A stretch of 64,000 nucleotides of DNA, from the NCBI GenBank assembly GCA_027035575.1, contig JALVUQ010000063.1, forward strand, positions 40,844 through 104,843, written 5' to 3'. The first letter of the stretch is position 1, and every line of letters starts with the position of its first letter. This document shows, one piece after another, positions 36,120 through 44,325 of this stretch. The notes under the pieces are model-generated. The model saw only the letters and a list, made by a program, of their open reading frames with translations. It was not told the origin of the DNA and searched no databases. The position numbers were made by a program, and so were the translations under genes. Source of the stretch: Desulfurellales bacterium. GTDB taxonomy: Bacteria > Campylobacterota_A > Desulfurellia > Desulfurellales > Hippeaceae.

Positions 36120-38150
36120 TTAACCTCCTGCTAATTTTAATTTCAACTGCCTTATTTTACTTTCTATTTGCTCTGTTTTCTCACGCTTACAAATGGGGCA
36201 TTCATAGTATTCTCCCGCAATATATCCGTGTATGGGACATATGGAAAAGGTTGGTGTTATCGTTAAATAGGGTAACGAATAATTTTGAAATACCGTTTTT
36301 ACGAGCCTTTTTACACTATCGGCATTGTTTATCTTTTCGCCGACAAATATGTGCAAGACCGTTCCTCCGGTATAACTTGATTGGAGCTTATCCTGCAAAT
36401 CCAAAACCTCGAATATATCATCACTAAAACCCACCGGAAGCTGCGTGGAGTTTGTGTAGTAGGGTTTTCCTCTTTGAGTTGCCGTTTTAATATCGGGATA
36501 TTTTTTCTTATCAATCAAAGCCAGTCTGTAGGATGTGCCTTCAGCCGGTGTAGCCTCAAGATTGTAGTTGTTACCGGTTAAATCTTGAAATTCCATCAAC
36601 TTTTCTCTCATTACTTTAAGCACATTCAAGCTGAATTCCTGAGAACGCACAGAGGTTAAGTCCTCCCCGAAAAGATTTAAGCAAGCCTCATTCATACCGA
36701 CAAGACCAACGGTGGAAAAATGATTTTTCCAATACTCTTCAAATCTGTCCTTTATAGCGGTCAGATAAAATTTTGAGTAAGGATAAAGATTGTTGTCCGT
36801 AAATCTTTCAAGCACCTTTCTTTTGATTTCGAGACTGTTTTTGGCAAGCTCCATCAACGACAATAATCTGTCTGTAAACTCATCTTCATTTTTGGAGAGA
36901 TACCCTAACCTCGGTAAATTTATTGTTACAACGCCTATGGAACCTGTCAGAGGATTCGCTCCGAAAAGGCCACCGCCTCTTTTTCTCAACTCTTTTGTAT
37001 CGAGCCTTAAACGACAACACATAGAACGGGCATCCTCCGGCGACATATCCGAATTTATAAAATTTGCGAAATAGGGTATCCCGTATTTTGCGGTAGAATG
37101 CCACAAAACATCCAAATTTTCATTATCCCAGTCAAAATCTTTCGTTATATTGTAAGTGGGTATGGGAAACGTAAATACCCTTCCGTCCGCATCACCTTCG
37201 GATAAAACCTCCAAAAAAGCTCTGTTGAGCATATCCGCTTCCTTCTGAAAATCTCCGTATGAGCTATTTTGCATCTTACCGCCAATTACAACAGCTTGAT
37301 TTTTTAGATATTCCGGTATCTTTAAATCCATTGTAACGTTTGAAAAAGGCGTTTGAAAGCCAACTCTGGTAGGAACATTCACATTAAAAACAAACTCCTG
37401 CAAAGCCTGCTTTATTTCGGTATAATTCAACTTATCATAAGCAATAAACGGAGCAAGCAGTGTATCGAAATTGGAGAAAGCCTGAGCGCCGGCAGCCTCT
37501 CCCTGGAGCGTGTAGAAGAAGTTGACAATTTGTCCCAATATGGTTCTGAAGTGTTTGGCAGGCTTGCTTGCCACCTTGCCTTTGGCTCCCCTAAAACCTT
37601 TAATCAATAAGTCGTTTAAATCCCACCCCACACAATAGACCGACAGCAAACCCAAATCGTGTATATGCAAATCCCCTTGAATATGGGCTTCTCTGATTTC
37701 TTTCGGATATATCTTATTCAACCAATACGCTTTGCTTACATTTGAGGAGATATAGTTATTCAATCCCTGCAAAGAAAAGCTCATATTGCTGTTTTCCTTT
37801 ACCTCCCAGTCCATTTTATCAAGGTAGTTTTCAACAAGGTTCACATCCGCCATGTTTTTAATTTCGCGCAGCTTGGAGTGCTGTTCCCTGTAAATAATAT
37901 AGGCTTTAGCCGTTTTGGTAAAAGGAGAAGATATTAAAACCTCCTCTACAATATCCTGTATCTGCTCTACGGTAGGTGTTTTGTCTCCGAACATCTGATA
38001 TGCCAGATTTAAAACCTTTATGGTGAATTTTTCAGCCACATCCCTTTTAAATTCCTTCGTGGCATCTCCGGCTTTCTCTATTGCATTAGTTATTTTTTCG
38101 GCATCAAAATTTACAATGCGCCCGTCTCTTTTGACGATAGTTTTAAACAC
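36120..38150 (-). CDS. nrdD: Anaerobic ribonucleoside-triphosphate reductase NrdD, lacking the glycyl radical tail
   Basis: 676-residue class III RNR that makes deoxynucleotides without oxygen. An ATP-cone lies at about 1-95 (VKRDGRIVNFDAEKI). The barrel holds family blocks such as GDLHIHDLG, QAFSNFDTLLAPF, FPIPTYNITKDF, GSIGVVTINLPRLGY and NNYNLEATPAEG. The end has TPTFSICPIHGY and CPICKRE, the zinc site, then IESKIRQLKLKL and stops. The usual C-terminal glycyl radical motif is missing and is supplied by the next gene. GTG start with AAGGAGA upstream. Transcribed behind a cobalamin riboswitch. Confidence 0.95.
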   Translation of the reverse strand: MFKTIVKRDGRIVNFDAEKITNAIEKAGDATKEFKRDVAEKFTIKVLNLAYQMFGDKTPTVEQIQDIVEEVLISSPFTKTAKAYIIYREQHSKLREIKNMADVNLVENYLDKMDWEVKENSNMSFSLQGLNNYISSNVSKAYWLNKIYPKEIREAHIQGDLHIHDLGLLSVYCVGWDLNDLLIKGFRGAKGKVASKPAKHFRTILGQIVNFFYTLQGEAAGAQAFSNFDTLLAPFIAYDKLNYTEIKQALQEFVFNVNVPTRVGFQTPFSNVTMDLKIPEYLKNQAVVIGGKMQNSSYGDFQKEADMLNRAFLEVLSEGDADGRVFTFPIPTYNITKDFDWDNENLDVLWHSTAKYGIPYFANFINSDMSPEDARSMCCRLRLDTKELRKRGGGLFGANPLTGSIGVVTINLPRLGYLSKNEDEFTDRLLSLMELAKNSLEIKRKVLERFTDNNLYPYSKFYLTAIKDRFEEYWKNHFSTVGLVGMNEACLNLFGEDLTSVRSQEFSLNVLKVMREKLMEFQDLTGNNYNLEATPAEGTSYRLALIDKKKYPDIKTATQRGKPYYTNSTQLPVGFSDDIFEVLDLQDKLQSSYTGGTVLHIFVGEKINNADSVKRLVKTVFQNYSLPYLTITPTFSICPIHGYIAGEYYECPICKREKTEQIESKIRQLKLKLAGG

Positions 38151-38227
38151 AACTATTCTCCTTTATTTCTTAATACTGTATATTTCTATAATTATTTTAT
38201 AAGGTAATTGGAATAATCATAATCCTA

Positions 38228-38395
38228 TGGAACCTCCCGTTCTTTGCTTTCGGGCAAGTCTCCTGGCTCGGCTTCACCCTACTCTTTCCACCTTCCCACC
38301 TCAAAAAAGGCAGTGGCTATACGGAAATTTCGTCAGCCTCACAGTTGCGGGGGCAGCGTGGGATTTTCACCCATCTTCCTTAAACCCGATAACCT
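38228..38395 (-). ncRNA. Cobalamin (AdoCbl) riboswitch upstream of nrdD
   Basis: Read on the minus strand the segment shows the standard order: GGGTGAAAATCCCACGCTGC, then CCCCGCAACTGTGAGG, the B12-box core GCCACTG (38316-38310), GGTGGGAAGG, and GAAGCCGAGCCAGGAGAC followed by TTGCCCG. It begins right after a promoter and ends about 78 bases before the nrdD GTG. B12 binding should lower expression of this B12-independent reductase. Confidence 0.93.
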
Positions 38396-38396
38396 A

Positions 38397-38425
38397 ATAA
38401 TATCAAAAATTTTAAACTCCCGCAA
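38397..38425 (-). promoter_or_regulatory. Promoter of the cobalamin riboswitch-nrdDG transcript
   Basis: TTGCGG (38425-38420), 17-base spacer and TATTAT (38402-38397); the start would fall at about 38390, the 5' edge of the riboswitch. Confidence 0.6.
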
Positions 38426-38441
38426 GTAAATAAATTTACTT
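38424..38441. repeat. 18-base palindrome at the nrdD promoter
   Basis: AAGTAAAT, two bases, ATTTACTT: perfect eight-base arms touching the upstream edge of the -35 box. Possible operator; it does not match the NrdR box I know. The rest of 38442-38530 shows nothing clear. Confidence 0.5.
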
Positions 38442-38530
38442 ATCGAATAATATATAAAAATTACTTAAGGGGAGCTTCAAACAGGTGTTTTAAACAAGCG
38501 AAAGTAAGTTCATAAAAATTAGAAATCAAA

Positions 38531-39169
38531 TCAAACGATATCAAGAATTTCTTTAGGAGTGTTTATGACAAAATCCACTTTGTAAGTCTTTAAAATCTCT
38601 CTACCCCTAAAACCGTAGGAAGCCCAAATAATCCTTAAATTCAACGCCTTAGCCAACAGAATATCGTTTTCCGAATCACCCACCACAAAACTATTGTCTA
38701 TGTTTAAACCGTATCTTTCCTTTAACCTTAAAACGGGTTCGGGGTGGGGTTTTTTATGTTTATAACTGTCTCCGCCCGCAATATCCTTAAAATAGTCCGA
38801 CAGTTTAAGCTCTTTTAAAATTTTTTGGGCAAACATCTCACTCTTGTTGGTTACTACAAACATATCATACCTACGGCGTAACTCATCTAAAACATCAACA
38901 ATACCTTTATAGGGATGTGTATTATCAAGCAGGTGGTCTTGGTAGTGTTCCAAAAAATACATATAAAATTCATCAAGTATGTTTAATTTATTGTTTTGCT
39001 TCAAGCAATCGACAAGCAGCTGCTTGACACCGTTTCCAACAAATCCGTATATGGTTTTATTGTCAAGTGTCTGAAGATTAAAATGAGACAGAGCTGCGTT
39101 TACACTATTGGCTAAATCCAATTTTGAATCTATGAGAGTGCCGTCCAAATCAAAAAAGAGTGGCTTCAT
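38531..39169 (-). CDS. gph: HAD family hydrolase, phosphoglycolate phosphatase-like
   Basis: 212-residue haloacid-dehalogenase phosphatase. Motif I is FFDLDGTLIDS with the nucleophilic Asp near residue 7, motif II VVTNKSE, motif III HKKPHPEP and motif IV VVGDSENDILLA; a helical cap lies between motifs I and II. This pattern is Gph/PGP-like, so removal of phosphate from 2-phosphoglycolate is the best guess, but HAD specificity is hard to read. Start taken at the ATG at 39169; a GTG six codons upstream lies inside a hairpin. Last gene of the fatty acid operon. Confidence 0.85.
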   Translation of the reverse strand: MKPLFFDLDGTLIDSKLDLANSVNAALSHFNLQTLDNKTIYGFVGNGVKQLLVDCLKQNNKLNILDEFYMYFLEHYQDHLLDNTHPYKGIVDVLDELRRRYDMFVVTNKSEMFAQKILKELKLSDYFKDIAGGDSYKHKKPHPEPVLRLKERYGLNIDNSFVVGDSENDILLAKALNLRIIWASYGFRGREILKTYKVDFVINTPKEILDIV

Positions 39170-39177
39170 AAATGAAA

Positions 39178-39204
39178 GGTTAGGCACCTTAAAAGCGCCT
39201 AACC
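39178..39204. terminator. Inverted repeat at the fabF-gph junction
   Basis: GGTTAGGC and GCCTAACC as eight-base arms around an 11-base loop, overlapping the fabF stop. Without a T-run on the minus strand it may be a weak terminator or processing site rather than a full stop. Confidence 0.45.
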
Positions 39205-40437
39205 GAATTTTTTAAAGGCTACTACCGCATTCGTACCGCCAAAACCGAATGAATTCGATATGGCAGCATTTATATTTTTTTCAATTGCTTCATTCGGAGT
39301 ATAAAACAGGTCGCACTCCTCATCAGGGTTTTCCAGATTTGCCGTAGGCGGCACCAAAGAGTTTTTGATTGCCAGAATGCTAAAAACAGCTTCAACCCCT
39401 CCGGCTGCACCCAAGAGGTGTCCTGTAACGGATTTGGTTGAGCTTATGGTTAATTTATAAGCATAGTCCTTAAATACCTCTTTGATGGCTTTAGTCTCTA
39501 TTATGTCGTTAAAATAGGTTGAAGTTCCGTGCGCATTAACGTAGTCTATGTCTTCGGCATTGAAACCGGCATCGTTAAGTGCCATTTTTATCGCATAAAC
39601 AGCACCTTCGCCGTCGGGAGACGGTGCTGTATAGTGATATGCATCATCACTCATACCGAATCCTGCAAACTCCGCTATAATATCAGCCCCTCTTTTTTTG
39701 GCGTGCTCATACTCCTCAAGAACTATAACTCCTGCTCCTTCGCCTACTATAAACCCGTCTCTATCTTTGTCAAACGGTCTTGAGGCTTTATGGGGCTCGT
39801 CGTTTCTTGTTGATAGGGCTTTCATATTGGCAAAACCGGATATTGCAAGAGGTGTAATCGTTGATTCTGTCCCTCCGCAAACCATAACATCGGCATCACC
39901 GTACGCTATCGTTCTTGCCGCAAGTCCTATTGAGTGAGTTCCTGTCGCACAAGCCGTAACATCGCTGAAATTAGGTCCTTTTAGGTGAAACTGCATTGCA
40001 ATATTCCCACCTGCCATATTGATAACGGCTATGGGAATAAAAAACGGGGATACACCCTTTTGCCCCCTTTTTAAATATGCCTCGTTGAACTTCTCTATCG
40101 TTGAGAGCCCGCCTATGCCGGAACCAACACTAACACCTATCCTAAAAGGATTTTCCTTTTCAATATCCAACCCCGACATATCCAAAGCCTCTTTTGCTGC
40201 TGCTATGGCATACATCGAGAACAGGTCAATCTTTTTTATATCTTTTTTGGCAACGTAATTTTCCGGCTTGAAGCCCTTGACCTCTCCGGCTATTCGAACA
40301 CTTAATCCGCTCGCATCGAAACGGGTTATTTTGTTGATACCGCTTACACCCCTGCAAGCATTTTCAAAGCTCTCTAAAGCAGATAAGCCGACCGGGGTTA
40401 CAGCTCCCAGACCCGTAACAACAACACGCTTTGCCAT
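39199..40437 (-). CDS. fabF: 3-oxoacyl-ACP synthase II FabF
   Basis: 412-residue condensing enzyme of fatty acid elongation. The catalytic triad is clear: Cys in VTACATGTHS (near 165), His in NAHGTSTYFND and His in VTGHLLGAAGG. RVVVTGLGAVTPVG at the start and FGFGGTNA at the end are typical of KAS II. Start set at the ATG at 40437 with AGGAA upstream, two codons after an alternative start. Eight bases downstream of acpP, in the classic acpP-fabF order. Confidence 0.97.
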   Translation of the reverse strand: MAKRVVVTGLGAVTPVGLSALESFENACRGVSGINKITRFDASGLSVRIAGEVKGFKPENYVAKKDIKKIDLFSMYAIAAAKEALDMSGLDIEKENPFRIGVSVGSGIGGLSTIEKFNEAYLKRGQKGVSPFFIPIAVINMAGGNIAMQFHLKGPNFSDVTACATGTHSIGLAARTIAYGDADVMVCGGTESTITPLAISGFANMKALSTRNDEPHKASRPFDKDRDGFIVGEGAGVIVLEEYEHAKKRGADIIAEFAGFGMSDDAYHYTAPSPDGEGAVYAIKMALNDAGFNAEDIDYVNAHGTSTYFNDIIETKAIKEVFKDYAYKLTISSTKSVTGHLLGAAGGVEAVFSILAIKNSLVPPTANLENPDEECDLFYTPNEAIEKNINAAISNSFGFGGTNAVVAFKKFG

Positions 40438-40445
40438 ACACATTC

Positions 40446-40676
40446 CTATTTGTGCTGTTCTACATAGTCAATCGCATCTTGAACCGTAATAATCTTTTCC
40501 GCATCCGAGTCAGGTATATCAATGCCAAATTTCTCCTCTATAGCCATAACAAGCTCTACCGTATCCAAAGAATCGGCTCCGAGGTCCTCAACAAACTTAG
40601 CCTCAGGCTTAACCTCTTCTTCATCAACCCCCAACTGCTCGATAATAATCTGTTTTACCTCATCAGCAATAGACAT
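40446..40676 (-). CDS. acpP: Acyl carrier protein AcpP
   Basis: 76-residue acidic protein carrying growing fatty acids. The serine that receives phosphopantetheine is in [13 protein letters not shown] (Ser near residue 37). Length, charge and position between fabG and fabF all fit. AGGAGG precedes the ATG. Confidence 0.98.
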   Translation of the reverse strand: MSIADEVKQIIIEQLGVDEEEVKPEAKFVEDLGADSLDTVELVMAIEEKFGIDIPDSDAEKIITVQDAIDYVEQHK

Positions 40677-40698
40677 AATACAAACCTCCTAATATTTT

Positions 40699-41442
40699 TT
40701 ATATATACAATCCTCCGCTAATATTGATGACTTCTCCGGTAATATAGGATGCCTCCTCGCTCAACAAAAATTCCACAAGATTCGCCACGTCTTCGGGTGA
40801 ACCGAGCCTTCTCAATGCAATGGCACCTATTAAATTCTTTCTTTGCAATATATTTAATTTTTCAGTCATTTCCGTCTCTATAAACCCCGGTGCAATCGCA
40901 TTAACCCTTATGTTTCTTGAGCCGAGCTCTTTAGCCAACGATTTCGTGAAACCTATAATACCGGCTTTGGATGCTGCGTAGTTTGACTGACCCGCATTGC
41001 CCATAAGGCCGATAACACTCGACACATTTACAATCACACCGAATTTATGTTTAATCATCCATCTCGAAACGTGCTTTGTGCAGTTAAAAACACCCTTTAA
41101 ATTGACGCTTATTACCCTGTCAAACTCTTCTTCACTCATTTTTAAAATAAGATTATCCGAGGTTACGCCGGCATTGTTGACAAGATAATCTATTCTTTTA
41201 TATTTTTTGATAATTTCTCCGACAGCCTCTTTTGTTTCCTCAAAATCAGCAACGTTAAACTGCATAACCTCACACTCGCCGCCTTCCCTTCTAATCTCTT
41301 GCTGCAACTCCATAGCCGCATCGGTGTTTGACGAGTAGTTGGCTATTATTTTTAAGCCCCTGCCTGCCAATCTTTTGGCTATATGAGAACCGATTCCCCT
41401 TGAGGCTCCTGTTATCAGAGCCACATTTTGCGCAAACCTCAT
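40699..41442 (-). CDS. fabG: 3-oxoacyl-ACP reductase FabG
   Basis: 247-residue SDR enzyme reducing 3-ketoacyl-ACP with NADPH. Cofactor loop GASRGIGS, NNAG in YLVNNAGVTSDN, active-site S in NVSSVIG and Y-x-x-x-K in SNYAASKAG; IAPGFIETEMT and YITGEVINISGG are diagnostic of FabG. Its start overlaps the fabD stop by four bases. Part of the fabK-fabD-fabG-acpP-fabF block. Confidence 0.97.
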   Translation of the reverse strand: MRFAQNVALITGASRGIGSHIAKRLAGRGLKIIANYSSNTDAAMELQQEIRREGGECEVMQFNVADFEETKEAVGEIIKKYKRIDYLVNNAGVTSDNLILKMSEEEFDRVISVNLKGVFNCTKHVSRWMIKHKFGVIVNVSSVIGLMGNAGQSNYAASKAGIIGFTKSLAKELGSRNIRVNAIAPGFIETEMTEKLNILQRKNLIGAIALRRLGSPEDVANLVEFLLSEEASYITGEVINISGGLYI

Positions 41443-42374
41443 ATTTTGCCTTTATAACCGTTATAACTCGATAAGTCAACTATATAATTTATATTCGCCT
41501 TCCTGTAATCCCGCTTAAGCATTGATGACAAAACGTTTTTGGGCCCCATTTCCACAAACTCGTCACAACCGGTTTCAATGGCTCTTTCCACATTCTGCAG
41601 CCATCTTACCGGCTTTGTTATCTGTTGAATCAGATACTTTTCAATATCTTCCGCTTTTGTTACCGTGTCCGAATACACATTTTCAATAACAGGTTTTAAC
41701 GGGTTTTTCAATTCGATTTTATCCAATACGTTCGCCATCTTTTCCTCAACGGGCTTCATAAGCTCGCAATGAAAGGGTGCGCTTACATTCAAAGGTATAG
41801 TCTTACCGAGCTTCATATCCCGGGCTTTTTCACAAACCCTGTCAACACCCTTTTTATACCCTGAAACTATTACCTGATTTTTGGCGTTGTAATTTGCTAT
41901 ATTGCAATAACTGTCGGCGGATTCCAGACTAACCGCCGAGCACAACTCCTCGACCTTACTATGTTCCTTTGTTAAAACAGCCGCCATAGCCCCAACACCC
42001 TCAGCAACAGCCTCCTGCATAAACTCTCCCCTTTTGTGAACGGCAAAAACAGCATCCTCAAACTCAAAAGAACCGCAGGCAACAAAAGCGGAATATTCAC
42101 CCAAAGAGTGCCCGGAAGCCATATCAAAATCAAAATCGGACTCACTTTTTAATAGGTTGTATATGGCAACAGAAACCGTAAGTATTGCAGGCTGTGCGTT
42201 TGCAGTAAGAGTCAGTTCGTTTTCGGGTCCCTCAAACATCAGCTTTGTCAATGAAAAACCCAAAGAACTGTCTGCCTTTTTAAATGTATCCTTAACAACA
42301 TCAAAATTATCGTAAAGCTCTTTTCCCATTCCAACGAATTGAGAGCCCTGTCCCGTAAACATTAAAAAACGCAT
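41439..42374 (-). CDS. fabD: Malonyl-CoA:ACP transacylase FabD
   Basis: 311-residue enzyme that loads malonate onto ACP. FTGQGSQFVGMG at the start, the nucleophile motif ASGHSLGEYSAF with Ser near 90, KRGEFMQEAV with the arginine that binds malonyl, and the late His in SAPFHCELM are all present. One base separates it from fabK. Normal length. Confidence 0.97.
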   Translation of the reverse strand: MRFLMFTGQGSQFVGMGKELYDNFDVVKDTFKKADSSLGFSLTKLMFEGPENELTLTANAQPAILTVSVAIYNLLKSESDFDFDMASGHSLGEYSAFVACGSFEFEDAVFAVHKRGEFMQEAVAEGVGAMAAVLTKEHSKVEELCSAVSLESADSYCNIANYNAKNQVIVSGYKKGVDRVCEKARDMKLGKTIPLNVSAPFHCELMKPVEEKMANVLDKIELKNPLKPVIENVYSDTVTKAEDIEKYLIQQITKPVRWLQNVERAIETGCDEFVEMGPKNVLSSMLKRDYRKANINYIVDLSSYNGYKGKI

Positions 42375-42375
42375 T

Positions 42376-43323
42376 TTATTCCTCTACAACACCGTTTACT
42401 CTCTTAATAACCGCTTGAGCTTCTTTGATTATGTCTTCCATTATTTCTTTTACCGGTTTAATATCTTTTATAAGTCCTGCAATTTGACCTGCCATAACAC
42501 TACCGTTTTGGATATCGCCTTCCCTTGCGGCTAACCTGAGTTTTCCTTCGCCGAATTTCTCCAACTCCTCTTTTGTAGCACCGTTTGCCTCAAGCTTCAT
42601 AAACTCCCTTGCGAGCTTATTCTTCAAGATTCTGACAGGATGCCCCGTGGTTCTTCCCGTTACTACCGTATCCCTGTCTTTTGCTTTGACAATGGCTTCT
42701 TTATAGGCTTCAACAATAGAACACTCTTTTGACGCAACAAATCTTGTGCCCATCTGAACACCCTCGGCTCCAAGCGCCAAAGCCGCAACAAGCCCTCTTC
42801 CGTCAGCGATTCCACCGGCAGCAATAACCGGAATATTCAAGGCATCAACTATCTGAGGGACAATAGCCATAGTTGTGAGTTCTCCTATATGCCCTCCCGA
42901 TTCCATACCTTCGGCTATCACGGCATCCGCTCCTATATCTTCCATCCTTTTTGCCAAAGCAACCGACGGCATAACCGGAATAACCTTTGCCCCGATAGAT
43001 TTAAAATCCTTCATATATTTACCCGGGTTTCCCGCTCCGGTTGTAACAACCTTAACGCCGTATTTCAAAACAACATTAACCACATCGTCAACAAACGGCG
43101 AAAGCAGCATTATATTAACACCGAAAGGCTTATCGGTCATATCTTGAGCTTTCAATATCTCATTTTCAACCCAGTCCGAAGGTGCGTTTCCTGCAGCTAT
43201 AACACCCAAACCGCCGCCTTCTGACACAGCCGCAGCCAAAGAGGAATCCGAAACCCACGCCATACCGCCTTGAATTATAGGGTAATCTATACCCAAAACT
43301 TCGCATATTTTAGTCTTTAACAT
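42376..43323 (-). CDS. fabK: FMN-dependent enoyl-ACP reductase FabK
   Basis: 315-residue flavoprotein of the nitronate monooxygenase/FabK fold. IIQGGMAWVSDSSLAAAVSE, GLGVIAAGNAP and PFGVNIMLLSP at the N-terminus and AAGGIADGRG with LGAEGVQMGTRF in the phosphate-binding part match FabK. Its place between fabH and fabD supports the last reduction step of fatty acid synthesis. No fabI is seen in this operon. A nitronate monooxygenase is a less likely alternative. Confidence 0.92.
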   Translation of the reverse strand: MLKTKICEVLGIDYPIIQGGMAWVSDSSLAAAVSEGGGLGVIAAGNAPSDWVENEILKAQDMTDKPFGVNIMLLSPFVDDVVNVVLKYGVKVVTTGAGNPGKYMKDFKSIGAKVIPVMPSVALAKRMEDIGADAVIAEGMESGGHIGELTTMAIVPQIVDALNIPVIAAGGIADGRGLVAALALGAEGVQMGTRFVASKECSIVEAYKEAIVKAKDRDTVVTGRTTGHPVRILKNKLAREFMKLEANGATKEELEKFGEGKLRLAAREGDIQNGSVMAGQIAGLIKDIKPVKEIMEDIIKEAQAVIKRVNGVVEE

Positions 43324-43344
43324 TACTCCTCCAATGCCACAACG

Positions 43345-44325
43345 CTACCACTTAATCACGCTTGCAGACCACGTCAGGCTCGCCCCAAAGCTATTTAACA
43401 ATACAGTATCCCCTTTTTTAATCTTTCCGTTTTTATTTGCCCAATCCAAAGCCAAAGGAATGGAAGCAGCAGCGGTATTGGCGTGTTTATCTATGGTAAT
43501 CACCACCTTATCCTCACTCAAACCGGCTCTTCTTCCGACACTTTCTATAATTCTTTTGTTTGCCTGATGCGACACCATAATATTTATATCGTCAAATGTC
43601 ATACCAACATCGTCAAGCACCTCTTTACTGACATCAACAATATGTCTGACAGCCATTTTAAACGTTTCGTTACCCTTCATTTTTATGTATCTGTCTTTGC
43701 TTTTGGCGACCTCTTCGGAACAAGGATTTCTGCTTCCGGGAGCCGGCACAATCATAAGGTCTGTGTAACGCCCGTCCGAATGCAGTTTAATCCCCAACAT
43801 CCCCTCGTTCTCGTTTTCCGTTGCATCAAGCAAAACACAGGCAGCACCGTCTCCGAAAATAACGCTTGTGCTTCTTTCCTGCCACTCTATCATAGTTGTC
43901 AAAACCTCGGCTCCTATAACAAGAACCTTCTTTGCTATATTAGACCTTATATAGGAATCAGCTATGGAGAGCCCGTACATAAACCCGCTGCAGGCGGCAT
44001 TAATATCAAAGCCAAATGCATTTGTCGCACCGAGTTTCTCCTGAACAAACAGAGCCGTTGCAGGAAGAGGCATATCCGGTGCAACAGTGGCAACAATTAT
44101 GGAATCTACCTCTTGTGGGTCAACATCGGCTCTTGTAAGAGCATCTAAAGCGGCTTTATACGCCAAATCCGACGTTGCTTCATCTTTTGCAGCAATGTGT
44201 CTGACCTTTATGCCCGTCCTTTGGGTTATCCACTCATCAGACGTATCGACAAATTTTTCCAAATCCTTATTAGTCAAAACCTTTTCAGGTAAATAAGAAC
44301 CAGTCTCAACTATTTTAGACCTCAT
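43345..44325 (-). CDS. fabH: 3-oxoacyl-ACP synthase III FabH
   Basis: 326-residue enzyme that starts fatty acid synthesis from acetyl-CoA and malonyl-ACP. The Cys-His-Asn triad is visible: DINAACSGFMYGL (Cys near 112), VSHQANKRI and HANTAAASIP. Start set at the ATG at 44325, nine bases after GGAAAGG; an upstream TTG is too close to that site. It overlaps plsX by 11 bases. Confidence 0.96.
   Translation of the reverse strand: MRSKIVETGSYLPEKVLTNKDLEKFVDTSDEWITQRTGIKVRHIAAKDEATSDLAYKAALDALTRADVDPQEVDSIIVATVAPDMPLPATALFVQEKLGATNAFGFDINAACSGFMYGLSIADSYIRSNIAKKVLVIGAEVLTTMIEWQERSTSVIFGDGAACVLLDATENENEGMLGIKLHSDGRYTDLMIVPAPGSRNPCSEEVAKSKDRYIKMKGNETFKMAVRHIVDVSKEVLDDVGMTFDDINIMVSHQANKRIIESVGRRAGLSEDKVVITIDKHANTAAASIPLALDWANKNGKIKKGDTVLLNSFGASLTWSASVIKW

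Noticed and set aside
36117..36122. Programmed frameshift joining NrdD and the glycyl radical peptide
   Set aside because: There is no slippery sequence at the stop, and the small gene has its own GGAGG and ATG, so separate translation is simpler.
43483..44148. 221-codon frame antisense to fabH
   Set aside because: FabH on the minus strand is certain, and the antisense protein is rich in Cys and His with no family pattern. Shadow.
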